A DNA stretch of 64,000 bases from Bin55 sp965116055. Its GTDB lineage: Bacteria; Pseudomonadota; Gammaproteobacteria; Pseudomonadales; Azotimanducaceae. Location: assembly GCA_965116055.1 (NCBI GenBank), contig OZ220466.1:2418001-2482000 (forward strand), written 5' to 3'. The notes beneath the pieces are model-generated. The model had not been told where the DNA came from. It made no database searches and saw nothing but the letters and a program-made list of their open reading frames with translations. A program made the translations under genes and the position numbers. Shown one piece after another: positions 9,890-18,347 of this stretch. Every line of letters begins with the position of its first letter. Position 1 is the stretch's first letter.

Positions 9890-12085
9890 CTACCCTTGTT
9901 GGGCTAGTCGGTTCTTGAGTTGGCGTCGTCGTGAGTGAAGAATCGGTTCGGTATAACCATTTGGCTGAATCAATCCTTTAAATACCAAATCGCAAGCCGC
10001 TTGAAACGCTAAGCTATCGTTAAAGTTCGGTGCCATGTTTGCATAGGAATCGTCACCAGCGTTTTGCTGGTCGACAATTGCGGCCATACGTTCCATCGCA
10101 CTTCGTACCTGTTCTTCACTGACTAATCCATGATGCAGCCAATTCGCGATATGCTGACTAGAGATACGACAGGTGGCACGGTCTTCCATAAGACCAACAT
10201 CGTTGATGTCCGGCACTTTCGAACAACCGATGCCCTGATTCACCCAGCGCACCACATAACCTAAGATGCCTTGTGCGTTATTGTCTAGCTCGTTTTGGAC
10301 TTCCTCGGCCGATAAATTCTCGCCTTGTAACAAGGGGATTGTGAGTATATCGTCAACGCTTACTTTCGCGCGTTCACGCAGCTCGTTCTGACGATTAGAC
10401 ACGTTGATGCGATGGTAATGCAATGCATGAAGCGTTGCTGCCGTGGGTGAAGGTACCCATGCACACGAAGCGCCGGCCGTTGGGTGATTGTGTTTTGTCG
10501 CAAGCATCTCCTTCATCTCATCGGGTTTTGGCCACATACCTTTTCCTATTTGCGCTTTACCTTCGAATCCGGTTCTAAGCCCGTTATTGACGTTATTGTC
10601 TTCGTAAGCAAGAATCCAGGGTTCTTGTTTCATTGGTTCCTTACGAACCATCAAGCCGGCCTGCATACTCGTGTGAATCTCATCACCGGTTCGATCGAGA
10701 AATCCTGTATTGATGAATACCACGCGATCTTTTGCCGCACGTATGCACTCTCTTAAATTCAGGCTCGTGCGCCGTTCTTCATCCATGATGCCGACTTTAA
10801 TCGTGTTACGCCCAAGATTGAGCATATCCTCTACTCGATCAAACAAATCGCAAGCAAATTGGGCTTCTGCCGGCCCATGCATCTTCGGTTTAACAATATA
10901 GATGCTTCCCGTTTTCGAATTTCTTTTAGTACCCGTCCCACGGATATCGTGAAGGGCGCATAGACTCGTAATGACTGCATCCATGATGCCTTCGTAAATC
11001 TCATTCCCGTTTGCATCCAATATTGCGTCATTCGTCATCAAGAGACCTACATTGCGCACAAGCAACAAACTGCGCCCAGGTAACGTTAACGGATTACCAT
11101 CAACACCTTCAAACGTCTTATCTTCTTCAAGTGCACGATGAACCCTAGTGCCGTTCTTCTCAAACGACTCAGTAAGATCGCCGCACATCAGCCCTAACCA
11201 ATTACGGTACACATCGGTCTTATCCGATGCGTCCACCGCTGCGACCGAGTCCTCACAATCTTGAATCGTGGTGACTGCCGACTCGAATATCACATCTTTA
11301 ACGCCGGCTTTGTTAGCGGCACCTATGTCATCAGCACGATCAATCTGCAATTCAATATGCAGCCCGTTGTTCTCAAATAAAACCGAACGAGGTTCATCCT
11401 CTTGACTGGATACAAATCCTATGAACTGTTCAGGTCGCTGCAAGGAGACGTTGCGGTCACTAACGACGACGTTGAGTATGGCAACACTACCCGATCGATC
11501 GACTTGATAGGAACTCACATCCGAGTGGCTGGCGCCCACAAGGGGAACTATTGCGTCGAGCTCCTTGGCAACACGTGCCATCACCAATTCGCCGCGCGCC
11601 GGGTTGTAAGCATCCCCCTTTTCAGTACCAGATCTTTCAGGAATGATGTCGGTCCCGTAGAACGCGTCATATGCGCTACCCCATCGCGCGTTAGCTGCAT
11701 TGAGCGCAAAGCGCGCATTGAGTACCGGTACGACTAATTGCGGTCCAGCTATCACCGCAATTTCCGGATCGACGTTTTGCGTGTCGATCTGAAAGTCCTC
11801 ACCTTCTTCAACTAAGTAGCCGATTTCATAGAGAAAAGCTTTGTATTCCTCAAGGTCTATACGCGACCCTTTGCGTTCAAGATGCCACGCGTCAATTTTT
11901 TCCTGTAATTCATCTCGTATCCGTAACAGCGCTGTATTACGCGGTGTCATTTCAGAAACTATGTCGGCAACACTCCGCCAAAAAGCATCAAGCTCGACTC
12001 CTGATCGCGGAAGCGCTTCATTGGTTATGAAAGCGTCAAGCGTTCTATCTACTTTCAGGTTATGGCGGGTGACGCGAGAAGACAT
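9890..12085 (-). CDS. glcB: Malate synthase G
   Basis: Cytosolic enzyme condensing glyoxylate with acetyl-CoA to malate, in the glyoxylate bypass and glycolate use. The 731 residues match the long, monomeric G isoform (about 720 residues) rather than the A isoform of about 530. Recognisable blocks are AFYGTDIIPE near residue 165, the TIB-barrel segment GTGTKRNSKTGSIYIVKPKM, NTGFLDRTGDEIHTSM and, near the C-terminus, MEDRATCRISSQH with the Asp expected to act as catalytic base. No isocitrate lyase gene is present in the window. The gene lies head-on to nothing upstream and is followed by the homocysteine methyltransferase-like gene. Confidence 0.95.
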   Translation of the reverse strand: MSSRVTRHNLKVDRTLDAFITNEALPRSGVELDAFWRSVADIVSEMTPRNTALLRIRDELQEKIDAWHLERKGSRIDLEEYKAFLYEIGYLVEEGEDFQIDTQNVDPEIAVIAGPQLVVPVLNARFALNAANARWGSAYDAFYGTDIIPERSGTEKGDAYNPARGELVMARVAKELDAIVPLVGASHSDVSSYQVDRSGSVAILNVVVSDRNVSLQRPEQFIGFVSSQEDEPRSVLFENNGLHIELQIDRADDIGAANKAGVKDVIFESAVTTIQDCEDSVAAVDASDKTDVYRNWLGLMCGDLTESFEKNGTRVHRALEEDKTFEGVDGNPLTLPGRSLLLVRNVGLLMTNDAILDANGNEIYEGIMDAVITSLCALHDIRGTGTKRNSKTGSIYIVKPKMHGPAEAQFACDLFDRVEDMLNLGRNTIKVGIMDEERRTSLNLRECIRAAKDRVVFINTGFLDRTGDEIHTSMQAGLMVRKEPMKQEPWILAYEDNNVNNGLRTGFEGKAQIGKGMWPKPDEMKEMLATKHNHPTAGASCAWVPSPTAATLHALHYHRINVSNRQNELRERAKVSVDDILTIPLLQGENLSAEEVQNELDNNAQGILGYVVRWVNQGIGCSKVPDINDVGLMEDRATCRISSQHIANWLHHGLVSEEQVRSAMERMAAIVDQQNAGDDSYANMAPNFNDSLAFQAACDLVFKGLIQPNGYTEPILHSRRRQLKNRLAQQG

Positions 12086-12296
12086 GCAGTGTATACCTGT
12101 GAAAATAACGCGTAAATGCTATTGATTAAGGCTAAAGCGTCTCTTACAGAGATTCGTACATACCATCTCAAGCGGTACTTAAAAGGATCGCCATGAACCC
12201 ACTGCATCCAAATATACACCTCAAAGTCGCATAGTCAGCCATCGTCTTCCACTGCAACATTGAGACGTAACTGAAATAACAATGCGCCCGTTCTAG

Positions 12297-12310
12297 GAGC
12301 CTGCGCTGTA
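12297..12310. repeat. Left terminal inverted repeat of the IS
   Basis: GAGCCTGCGCTGTA, matching the right end in inverse orientation except for one base. It lies directly inside CTAG. Confidence 0.8.
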
Positions 12311-12491
12311 AGAAAGCATGCGACTTGGTGAATCGTCCGGAGTCGCAGACATGCGACATCTTTGTGCGAGCATCGTCAGGCTTCAGGCCAGGGCATGGTG
12401 ATCCGGCGCCTCAAAGCAGCCTGAATCGGCCTTGGACCCTAAAATCAGCCCTTGATGAGCCCCATAGTCGACGCATCCAGGTCAATCCCGG

Positions 12492-13820
12492 TCATGTGGC
12501 TGCAAGACATCCACGCATCCGCTTGATATTCAACGCCAGGCACACCAAGTCCCACTCGCCGCGCACGTTGTCAAGCCCACGCAGGCTGAACCGTCGAAAT
12601 CCTAGTGCTTGCTTGATCCATCCGATCGGCGCCTCGACAAGCCATTTACGCTCAGCATATTGCGCACGGCCAGCCTTGGTCGCCAGCTTTTTTGCCATGC
12701 GTGCCCGCGCCGGATACTTGCGCGCGTCAACCGCGGCCTGGCGCCGGCCCTCTCGACCCAACGCCACATAGCCGTCCACCCCACGCGCCTCCAGTTCCTC
12801 GAGATCCGCCTCGTTGCAATAACCCGCATCGGCCAGCACCGTCTCCGGACGCTTGCCATGAACCGCTTGCAATGCATCCAACGGCTTGGTCAATTGCCCC
12901 TGGTCGTTAGGATTCGACGACACCTCCGCCGAGACGATCATCTGGTGCTCGCCATCCACCGCCACCTGGGCGTTGTAGCACTGTTGGAAGCCTTCCGTCG
13001 AGGTCTTCATGATGCGACTTTCCGGGTCGGTGAAATTGTCCTGCGACTTCTCCTCCGGCTCCCCATACGCACGCTTGTTGCCACGCCCACGCGTCGGGTC
13101 GCGCTCTTCGTCCCCGGGCTGCCGACCACGCGCCTCATCCGCCTCACGCGCACGCGCCTCAAGACGAGCCTTCGCTTCCCGGATCGCGTCCAACCGATCC
13201 TCGCGACGACGCAATTCAGCCGGCAACTCGTCGCCCCGAGACGCCGGACCCCAACGTTCGTCCTCCGCCTCGTCAACGGTTTGCGCCTGCTCCAGCAACA
13301 ACTCGATCTCCGCCTGTAAACGACGTTCTTCCTCCTGCATGCGCGCGTAACTCATCGCCTTCCGTTTGGATGCGTTCGCACGCACCTTGGTCCCGTCAAT
13401 CGCCAACTTGCCAAAGTTCGCCACGCCCAACTCGGACGCCAACCGCACCACCTCCACAAACAGCCGCTTGAAGTCCGCCAGATGACGGTGGCGGAACTCG
13501 CAGATCGTCCGATGGTTCGGAAAGTTCCCCGCCCCCAGGAACCGATACGCCACGTCTTCCTCCATCTTGCGCGCCAGACCGCGGGAGGAAAACGTGCTCG
13601 TCGCATACCCGTAGATCAGCACCTTCAACATCATGCGCGGTTCGTAGGGCGACTTGCGACGACCATCGCCTTCATACGGCGCATACAACGCACTCAAATC
13701 CAAACCGTCCACCAGATCGCTGACATGGTGCGCCAAATGACCCTCCGGCAGCCAATCCTTTAGATCCGGCGGCAACAACATACGTTGATCCGGACAATAC
13801 GGGCGAAACGTCGTCGGCAT
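12492..13820 (-). CDS. IS1182-family transposase
   Basis: Transposase of 442 residues with the N-terminal DUF772-type domain (FRPYCPDQRMLLPP... SPYEPRMMLKVLIYGYA) and the C-terminal DDE domain (KLAIDGTKVRANAS carrying the first acidic residue, VLADAGYCNEADLE the second, and ERKWLVEAPIGWIKQ near the third). An Arg/Glu-rich coiled segment (~180-255) lies between the catalytic residues, as usual in this family. GGAG lies eight bases upstream of the ATG at 13820. The reading frame is uninterrupted, so the enzyme may be active. It would cut and reinsert the element. Confidence 0.92.
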   Translation of the reverse strand: MPTTFRPYCPDQRMLLPPDLKDWLPEGHLAHHVSDLVDGLDLSALYAPYEGDGRRKSPYEPRMMLKVLIYGYATSTFSSRGLARKMEEDVAYRFLGAGNFPNHRTICEFRHRHLADFKRLFVEVVRLASELGVANFGKLAIDGTKVRANASKRKAMSYARMQEEERRLQAEIELLLEQAQTVDEAEDERWGPASRGDELPAELRRREDRLDAIREAKARLEARAREADEARGRQPGDEERDPTRGRGNKRAYGEPEEKSQDNFTDPESRIMKTSTEGFQQCYNAQVAVDGEHQMIVSAEVSSNPNDQGQLTKPLDALQAVHGKRPETVLADAGYCNEADLEELEARGVDGYVALGREGRRQAAVDARKYPARARMAKKLATKAGRAQYAERKWLVEAPIGWIKQALGFRRFSLRGLDNVRGEWDLVCLALNIKRMRGCLAAT

Positions 13821-13867
13821 CTCGAAGACTCCATGCGCTATATGTGTATTATCCCGTATTCAGTTTC

Positions 13868-13881
13868 TACGGCGCAGGCTC
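13868..13881. repeat. Right terminal inverted repeat of the IS
   Basis: Plus-strand TACGGCGCAGGCTC, the inverse complement of the left end with one mismatch, followed directly by CTAG. Confidence 0.8.
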
Positions 13882-13885
13882 CTAG

Positions 13886-14679
13886 ACGTGTAGTAATACG
13901 AGAATCCCGATAAATGTCTCGCAACGCCGTTAGATCTCACTGACACTGAGTCGGATACGACCGTTTCGGCGACAACGGCTTGCAAACGACCATCATCTCC
14001 CCGCACACGACATCCAATCCAGAAAAGTGGTTATACACGAACACAAACGCGTCAAGCCGCGCATAAATTGACGTAGCACGACCTACCTGACAAACTGTGA
14101 TGGACGATCAAATCAGGAGAGAAACGCAGGATCCGAAAGGAACCCCGCAGCGTTGAGAGGATGTCGCAGCTATACGCAATATTCAAGAATGCACTACGCT
14201 TCGAACGCAGCGAGGATATTGACTAATGTCAACATTCAATTCAGAACTTTAGTCACGTTTTTAGGGATGTCGTGCAAGGCAATCCTAATGCGTGATCAAA
14301 CACAACGTTACCGCAAGTCCAGTCCGTGCCGTAAGCGTTCAAAAACGCCCAGTTGCATTCCTCTACCTAAAACTCATGAATGCAAATAATCAGGTCAATC
14401 AAGGAGCGGCATTGCTTCACTGCATCGTAAACATCGCAAAATAGCTAGGTTGCTTGAAAGAATTGAGTGTGCCCGTGGGCGGATTACTGATGCTCATAAC
14501 ACCGCTTGCGTATCGCAACCCCATCCCAACCGATTAAGATCTCACACACGATATGCAAGTACAGGAGGATGGCGGAAGCGAAATATATACCTACATACCG
14601 CTATATCCTCGTCACTTAGTTTTACTATAGACCCCACCACACGGAACCTATGTATGACTATTACCTTGTACGCATCTCT
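13886..14679. other. Intergenic, no gene recognised
   Basis: About 790 bases between the IS and the RDD gene. Two short plus-strand open frames (14153-14389, 14450-14683) have no ribosome binding site, no domain-like composition and no family resemblance. No tRNA, riboswitch or clear terminator was recognised. Confidence 0.5.
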
Positions 14680-15099
14680 ATGACCTCACGTCCTGCAGGT
14701 TTCGTCGTGCGGATGATGGCCATGGTGTATGACAGTTTGGTCGTGATTGGAATCTGGGTATTTACCGTCGTGGTTCTCGTTACGGCAACTGGCCAAGCAG
14801 TTATCGGCGCATGGGTACAGAGTCTGTTATTCGTGGAGCTCTTTACCTTTTTCGCATTCTTCTGGATGAAACGCGGACAAACGGTTGGCATGCTAGCGTG
14901 GCGTTTGCGAATCGTCAGTAAAGATCCTATGTCGCTACGAAACGTGCTCTTACGTTTTATTGGTGCGTTTGTCGGTTTCGCGTGTTTCTTCTTAGGGTAT
15001 CTATGGATCTTGTTCGACCGCGATCAGCGTAGCTGGTCAGACATGCTCTCTGCTACCACGGTCGTTCGCGACCCTATACCATCAAAGACCATCAAATAA
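14680..15099 (+). CDS. RDD-family membrane protein
   Basis: Integral inner-membrane protein of 139 residues. The RDD signature is visible: RPAGFVVRMMAMVYDSL at the start of TM1, then WMKRGQTVGMLAWRLRIV after TM2, then TM3 (FIGAFVGFACFFLGYLWIL) and FDRDQRSWSDMLSATTVV. Family members are small multi-pass proteins, some linked to ion transport, but no function is firm. The ATG at 14680 places RPAGF at the usual N-terminal position; an upstream ATG at 14650 would add ten residues. No strong ribosome binding site is visible for either. The gene converges with the PhyH gene three bases away. Confidence 0.8.
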   Translation: MTSRPAGFVVRMMAMVYDSLVVIGIWVFTVVVLVTATGQAVIGAWVQSLLFVELFTFFAFFWMKRGQTVGMLAWRLRIVSKDPMSLRNVLLRFIGAFVGFACFFLGYLWILFDRDQRSWSDMLSATTVVRDPIPSKTIK

Positions 15100-15102
15100 A
15101 TC

Positions 15103-15957
15103 TTAACCGTCATAAAACCCTTGACTGTGTAGCCCTAGCAATAAGCGCTCCCTGTCCGATTCGATTCGTCGCATCGCGGTTTCATCTACGTGATTTAAAT
15201 CGTGGGTCGTTTTGACGCGTTGCGCGATATCCCGCCGACCGTAATGGATCTGGAGAAAAAAGCGTCCAGGGTGCGACGGCGCAGGCGGCAAACGCCGATG
15301 CCATACATCAGAAACAAAGAATGCGACATCGCCCGCTTCCGCCACTAACGGTCGTGCGCTTCGTCCACGCCACGTGAGGTCGATATCGTCAAGGCGATTG
15401 CGAGGTGGTGGGCGTCCAGATTGATGGCTACCTGGAATGACCGCAGTAGGTCCGCTTGCCATGGGGCAATCTTCCAGGTACAGATGCACGCCCACTGCAA
15501 ACACCGGATGTGGCAGTTCGTCTGGCCAAACCTGATCATCCGTTAACGGAATGTGCGGTCCAGCATCAATATGCCAATGGCCTCCACCGTGCGTCGACTC
15601 AACAGACGCTGAATTACGCCAACACGTATTCGCAATGATGTGGCAGTCTTCTCCTAGTAATGGTTCGATCACATCAAGAATACCTTGATGCATTGCCGCT
15701 TTCTGGGACAACGACGAACGATTGAACATTTCATAGCGGAAATCGTTCGACCAAGCTCGCTCTTTCTTCGCGTCTCTATAGTCCGGCCCGAACGTTGCAT
15801 AGACTTCTTCAATTTCATTACGTAGGCTAGTTAGCGCGTTGCCTTGAAATATCCCTTTACAAAGCGTTGCACCTTCTCTTTCCAGTTCTACACTCGCGGC
15901 ATTTGCAGGGTCACGCCGAGGAACGAGGTAGCCACCTGGCCATAGTCTGCTGAGCAT
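15103..15957 (-). CDS. Phytanoyl-CoA dioxygenase (PhyH) family protein
   Basis: Predicted Fe(II)/2-oxoglutarate-dependent oxygenase of 284 residues, in the cytosol. The metal-binding facial triad is visible as HID within GGHWHIDAG and a distal His in FVSDVWHRRLP. The Arg in the following HPGRFFLQIHYGRRD strand probably holds 2-oxoglutarate. SGPTAVIPGSHQSG is typical of PhyH proteins. Substrates in this family vary widely (fatty acyl-CoA, natural-product intermediates, ectoine) and cannot be predicted here. The gene is transcribed divergently from the symporter gene across 328 bases. Confidence 0.85.
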   Translation of the reverse strand: MLSRLWPGGYLVPRRDPANAASVELEREGATLCKGIFQGNALTSLRNEIEEVYATFGPDYRDAKKERAWSNDFRYEMFNRSSLSQKAAMHQGILDVIEPLLGEDCHIIANTCWRNSASVESTHGGGHWHIDAGPHIPLTDDQVWPDELPHPVFAVGVHLYLEDCPMASGPTAVIPGSHQSGRPPPRNRLDDIDLTWRGRSARPLVAEAGDVAFFVSDVWHRRLPPAPSHPGRFFLQIHYGRRDIAQRVKTTHDLNHVDETAMRRIESDRERLLLGLHSQGFYDG

Positions 15958-16285
15958 TTGTTTACTTCACTATAGATAGATTCGTTGAATTTTGTTGGAC
16001 TAAATTTTGCAAGGTAATGAATGGCAGAAAACCTCGCTCAGACATTGATCTCCCAGAATCTTGCGACGCAAAATAATTGAGCATTCAGTCAGTAGGCTAG
16101 CATAGCCGGGTTTCGCCAATATATGGTTTCCTTGGCCCAGTCATCGCTAGCAAATTGAGATATTTGCGTAGTGCCGTTCCAAGAGAGTTTTCTAAAGCGC
16201 AAGTTCCTAGGTCAATAGGTCAAGTTTTCACTTAGTTCGTAGTTCGTTGAATTAACATAGGCTTCGCATACCTCAGGATACACCC
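15958..16285. other. Divergent intergenic region
   Basis: 328 bases between the PhyH gene (minus) and the symporter gene (plus). It is AT-richer than the neighbouring genes and must hold promoters for both directions. No unambiguous promoter or operator was identified. Confidence 0.4.
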
Positions 16286-17620
16286 ATGGCCACTACCGAT
16301 AACCGTGCTATGCAAATGGATAAAACGCTGCATTGGCAAATACTCGGCGCACTTGTGCTTGCGGCACTCTGCGGCTGGATATTCGAGCCCGGGTACGCTA
16401 TCAGCGATGGCGTTCTCAGGGTTTTCGACTTCGTCGGCGGCCTGTTCTTAAACGCGCTCAAAATGATCGTCGTACCGCTCATCCTTTCAACGATTGTGCT
16501 CGGTATCGCCAACATGGCCAGTCAACATGCATTCGGACGAGTAGGCGCTAAAACAGTCGGACTCTATCTCCTAACCGGTGTGTTGGCAGTCTTAACCGGG
16601 TTGGTCTTCGTCAATCTACTCGCCCCAGGCGTTACAGAACACGCCGCAGCCTTGGTTGAGAATATCAACATTGACGACACCACAGCCGTCATGGAGCGCG
16701 TAGAAGGCCGCACCGCAGGCGACTTGATTGCGATCATTGAGCGTGCCATCCCAGCCAATATCTTTCAAGCTGCCGCGCAGACACAGCTGCTTGCGCTTAT
16801 CTTCGTTGGTGTGGTGTTCGGCTATTTCATGTCGAAGCTCAACGGCGCTATCGCCGATACCATGACGAATTTCTGGACTGGCGTACATGATGTGATGATC
16901 ATGATCACCCTGTGGATCATGCGCTTCGCACCACTCGGTGTGCTCTCATTGGTAGGCATTGTGGCAATCGAAAGCGACGGCTGGGAGGATTTTCAACCTT
17001 TGCTGGTATTTGTGCTTACCGTACTACTGGCGCTTGCAACACATTTCCTGCTCGTTTTACCTTTATTGCTCCGATTTTTCGGTGGAGTCAATCCACTAGC
17101 TTACTACGGTAAAGTAGCGCGTGCCCAGCTTACGGCGTTCTCTACGGCATCTTCCTCTGCAACATTGCCGGTCACGATCCGCAGCGCTGAAAACGCTGGC
17201 ATATCGAAGAAAGTTACGGGTTTCGTGTTGCCTCTGGGCGCGACAGTAAACATGGACGGGACCGCCCTTTACGAGTGCGTCGTCGTGATATTCATCGCAC
17301 AGCTCCTTGCAACCACGTCCGGCGCCGAATTTACACTCATGCAACAATTTACCGTAGTGATCTTAGCTTTGCTCACATCGATCGGCGTGGCTGGCGTTCC
17401 CGCCGCAAGTTTGGTCGCGATCACGTTGATTCTCACTGCAGTCGGCTTACCGGTTGAATTTCTCGGTATCGTGCTAGCCGTCGACCGGATCCTCGACATG
17501 TGTCGTACAGCAGTCAACGTCACAAGCGATCTATCAATTACGGCGATCATTGCGAATAGCGAAGGCGATCGCCTCAATGTGGAAGAAACAAGTGACACTC
17601 GAACGGCAGAAGCTGCTTAA
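16286..17620 (+). CDS. Dicarboxylate/amino acid:cation symporter (DAACS family)
   Basis: Secondary transporter of 444 residues in the inner membrane, coupling uptake of an acidic substrate (aspartate, glutamate or a C4-dicarboxylate) to Na+ or H+. Family landmarks are MIVVPLILSTIVLGI (TM2), the serine-rich re-entrant loop FSTASSSATLPVT, NMDGTALYE (TM7), the second re-entrant loop GVAGVPAASLVA, and DRILDMCRTAVNVTSD (TM8). The Arg in DMCRT corresponds to the residue that contacts the substrate side-chain carboxylate in GltPh, which supports an acidic substrate. The start ATG has CAGGA eight bases upstream. The gene ends opposite the lipoprotein gene, with a 42-base palindrome between and into them. 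Confidence 0.93.
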   Translation: MATTDNRAMQMDKTLHWQILGALVLAALCGWIFEPGYAISDGVLRVFDFVGGLFLNALKMIVVPLILSTIVLGIANMASQHAFGRVGAKTVGLYLLTGVLAVLTGLVFVNLLAPGVTEHAAALVENINIDDTTAVMERVEGRTAGDLIAIIERAIPANIFQAAAQTQLLALIFVGVVFGYFMSKLNGAIADTMTNFWTGVHDVMIMITLWIMRFAPLGVLSLVGIVAIESDGWEDFQPLLVFVLTVLLALATHFLLVLPLLLRFFGGVNPLAYYGKVARAQLTAFSTASSSATLPVTIRSAENAGISKKVTGFVLPLGATVNMDGTALYECVVVIFIAQLLATTSGAEFTLMQQFTVVILALLTSIGVAGVPAASLVAITLILTAVGLPVEFLGIVLAVDRILDMCRTAVNVTSDLSITAIIANSEGDRLNVEETSDTRTAEAA

Positions 17621-17719
17621 AAGGTTGAAGTTTTAGTCTAACTCGCACGAGATCATCGGACATATCTCGTACACGCAGACATTTATCAAGAGCGTCCTTC
17701 GTTTAGCGCAAGTTAACCT

Positions 17720-17761
17720 GTCAGATCGCATTAACGCTGTACAGTGTTAATGCGATCTGAC
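17720..17761. terminator. 42-base near-perfect palindrome between convergent genes
   Basis: Two 20-base arms (17720-17739 and 17742-17761) pair with a single G:U-type mismatch around a TA centre. The palindrome begins 99 bases after the symporter stop. Its right arm contains the stop codon and last codons of the opposing lipoprotein gene. No T-run follows on either strand, so intrinsic termination is uncertain. A bidirectional mRNA 3'-end stem is the simplest reading. Confidence 0.6.
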
Positions 17762-18295
17762 GAACGTTCTACGAAGATGCTTGCGTTCGCCACCTGTCCT
17801 GATCGTGATTTCAACCAGGAGGATCTCGCCATCACTGCGCAATTGATAGCGTTCAATACCAGACGTATGACTCGTCATTGACTGCACAATCAAACGCCCT
17901 CGTTCCCAACCTGCGTCAATCTTCCACGAGGCGCGCTTCTGCAAACCCCAAATGAGATCGCGATGCTGACCATCACCGTACGAGATACCAATTGATTCAT
18001 CGTCTTGCTCAATCGAGATACGGTCCGCGGAAATCACAGGGAAATCTTGTGCAGCAAAGAACATTGAGCCGAGTACATTCACACTCTTGCCCTTAATCTC
18101 AGCAGCTTTCTGTCGCTGCTGCGCTTTCGATCTATCCGGCTGTGCATCACTAAGGGCTTTATCTAAAACCCATATGCCCGAAAGGTCAATACCTGGCGGT
18201 ACAACTATGTTAAACGCACTACCCGATGGCCCGCACCCTACTAACAACCCTGTAAAAAAAGCAAAAGCTAACGCGCAAATTGGGCTCATTTTCAT
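17747..18295 (-). CDS. Putative lipoprotein, last gene of the exporter operon
   Basis: Hypothetical protein of 182 residues. With the start at 18295 the N-terminus is a lipoprotein signal (MKMSPICALAFAFFTGLLVGC), with lipobox LVGC and the lipidated Cys at residue ~21. The mature part is about 160 residues, mixed beta/alpha, with no recognised domain. It begins with GIDLSGIWVLDKALSD, a pattern seen in lipocalin-like 'META/START-free' lipoproteins, but no family can be named. It follows the permease gene by 52 bases on the same strand and probably belongs to that operon. The longest open frame starts upstream at 18421, but this would bury the signal peptide. The last codons lie inside the palindrome at 17720-17761. 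Confidence 0.65.
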   Translation of the reverse strand: MKMSPICALAFAFFTGLLVGCGPSGSAFNIVVPPGIDLSGIWVLDKALSDAQPDRSKAQQRQKAAEIKGKSVNVLGSMFFAAQDFPVISADRISIEQDDESIGISYGDGQHRDLIWGLQKRASWKIDAGWERGRLIVQSMTSHTSGIERYQLRSDGEILLVEITIRTGGERKHLRRTFVRSH

Positions 18296-18347
18296 GCGTA
18301 TTTTTGAATAGAGCACCAGTGTCCTAAAACCGAGTTGCACGGTTCGG

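Larger units (their letters stand above)
12293..13885 (-). mobile_element. IS1182-like insertion sequence, apparently complete
   Basis: A 1,585-bp element (12297-13881) bounded by inverted repeats GAGCCTGCGC(T/C)GTA, with one mismatch in 14 bases, and flanked on both sides by CTAG (12293-12296 and 13882-13885), which reads as a 4-bp target duplication. It encodes one transposase on the minus strand. Its GC is higher than that of the flanking intergenic DNA. About 195 bases between the stop codon and the left end hold no gene. Confidence 0.85.

Noticed and set aside
12325..13763. Plus-strand open frames over the insertion sequence (for example 12609-13319)
   Set aside because: Antisense to the complete transposase gene.
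14100..14683. Purine-rich stretch resembling a riboswitch aptamer, and two short frames upstream of the RDD gene
   Set aside because: The GGAGAG... GAAAGGAACC stretch does not keep the conserved core of any aptamer I know, and no matching stem set or terminator was found; the frames lack start signals.
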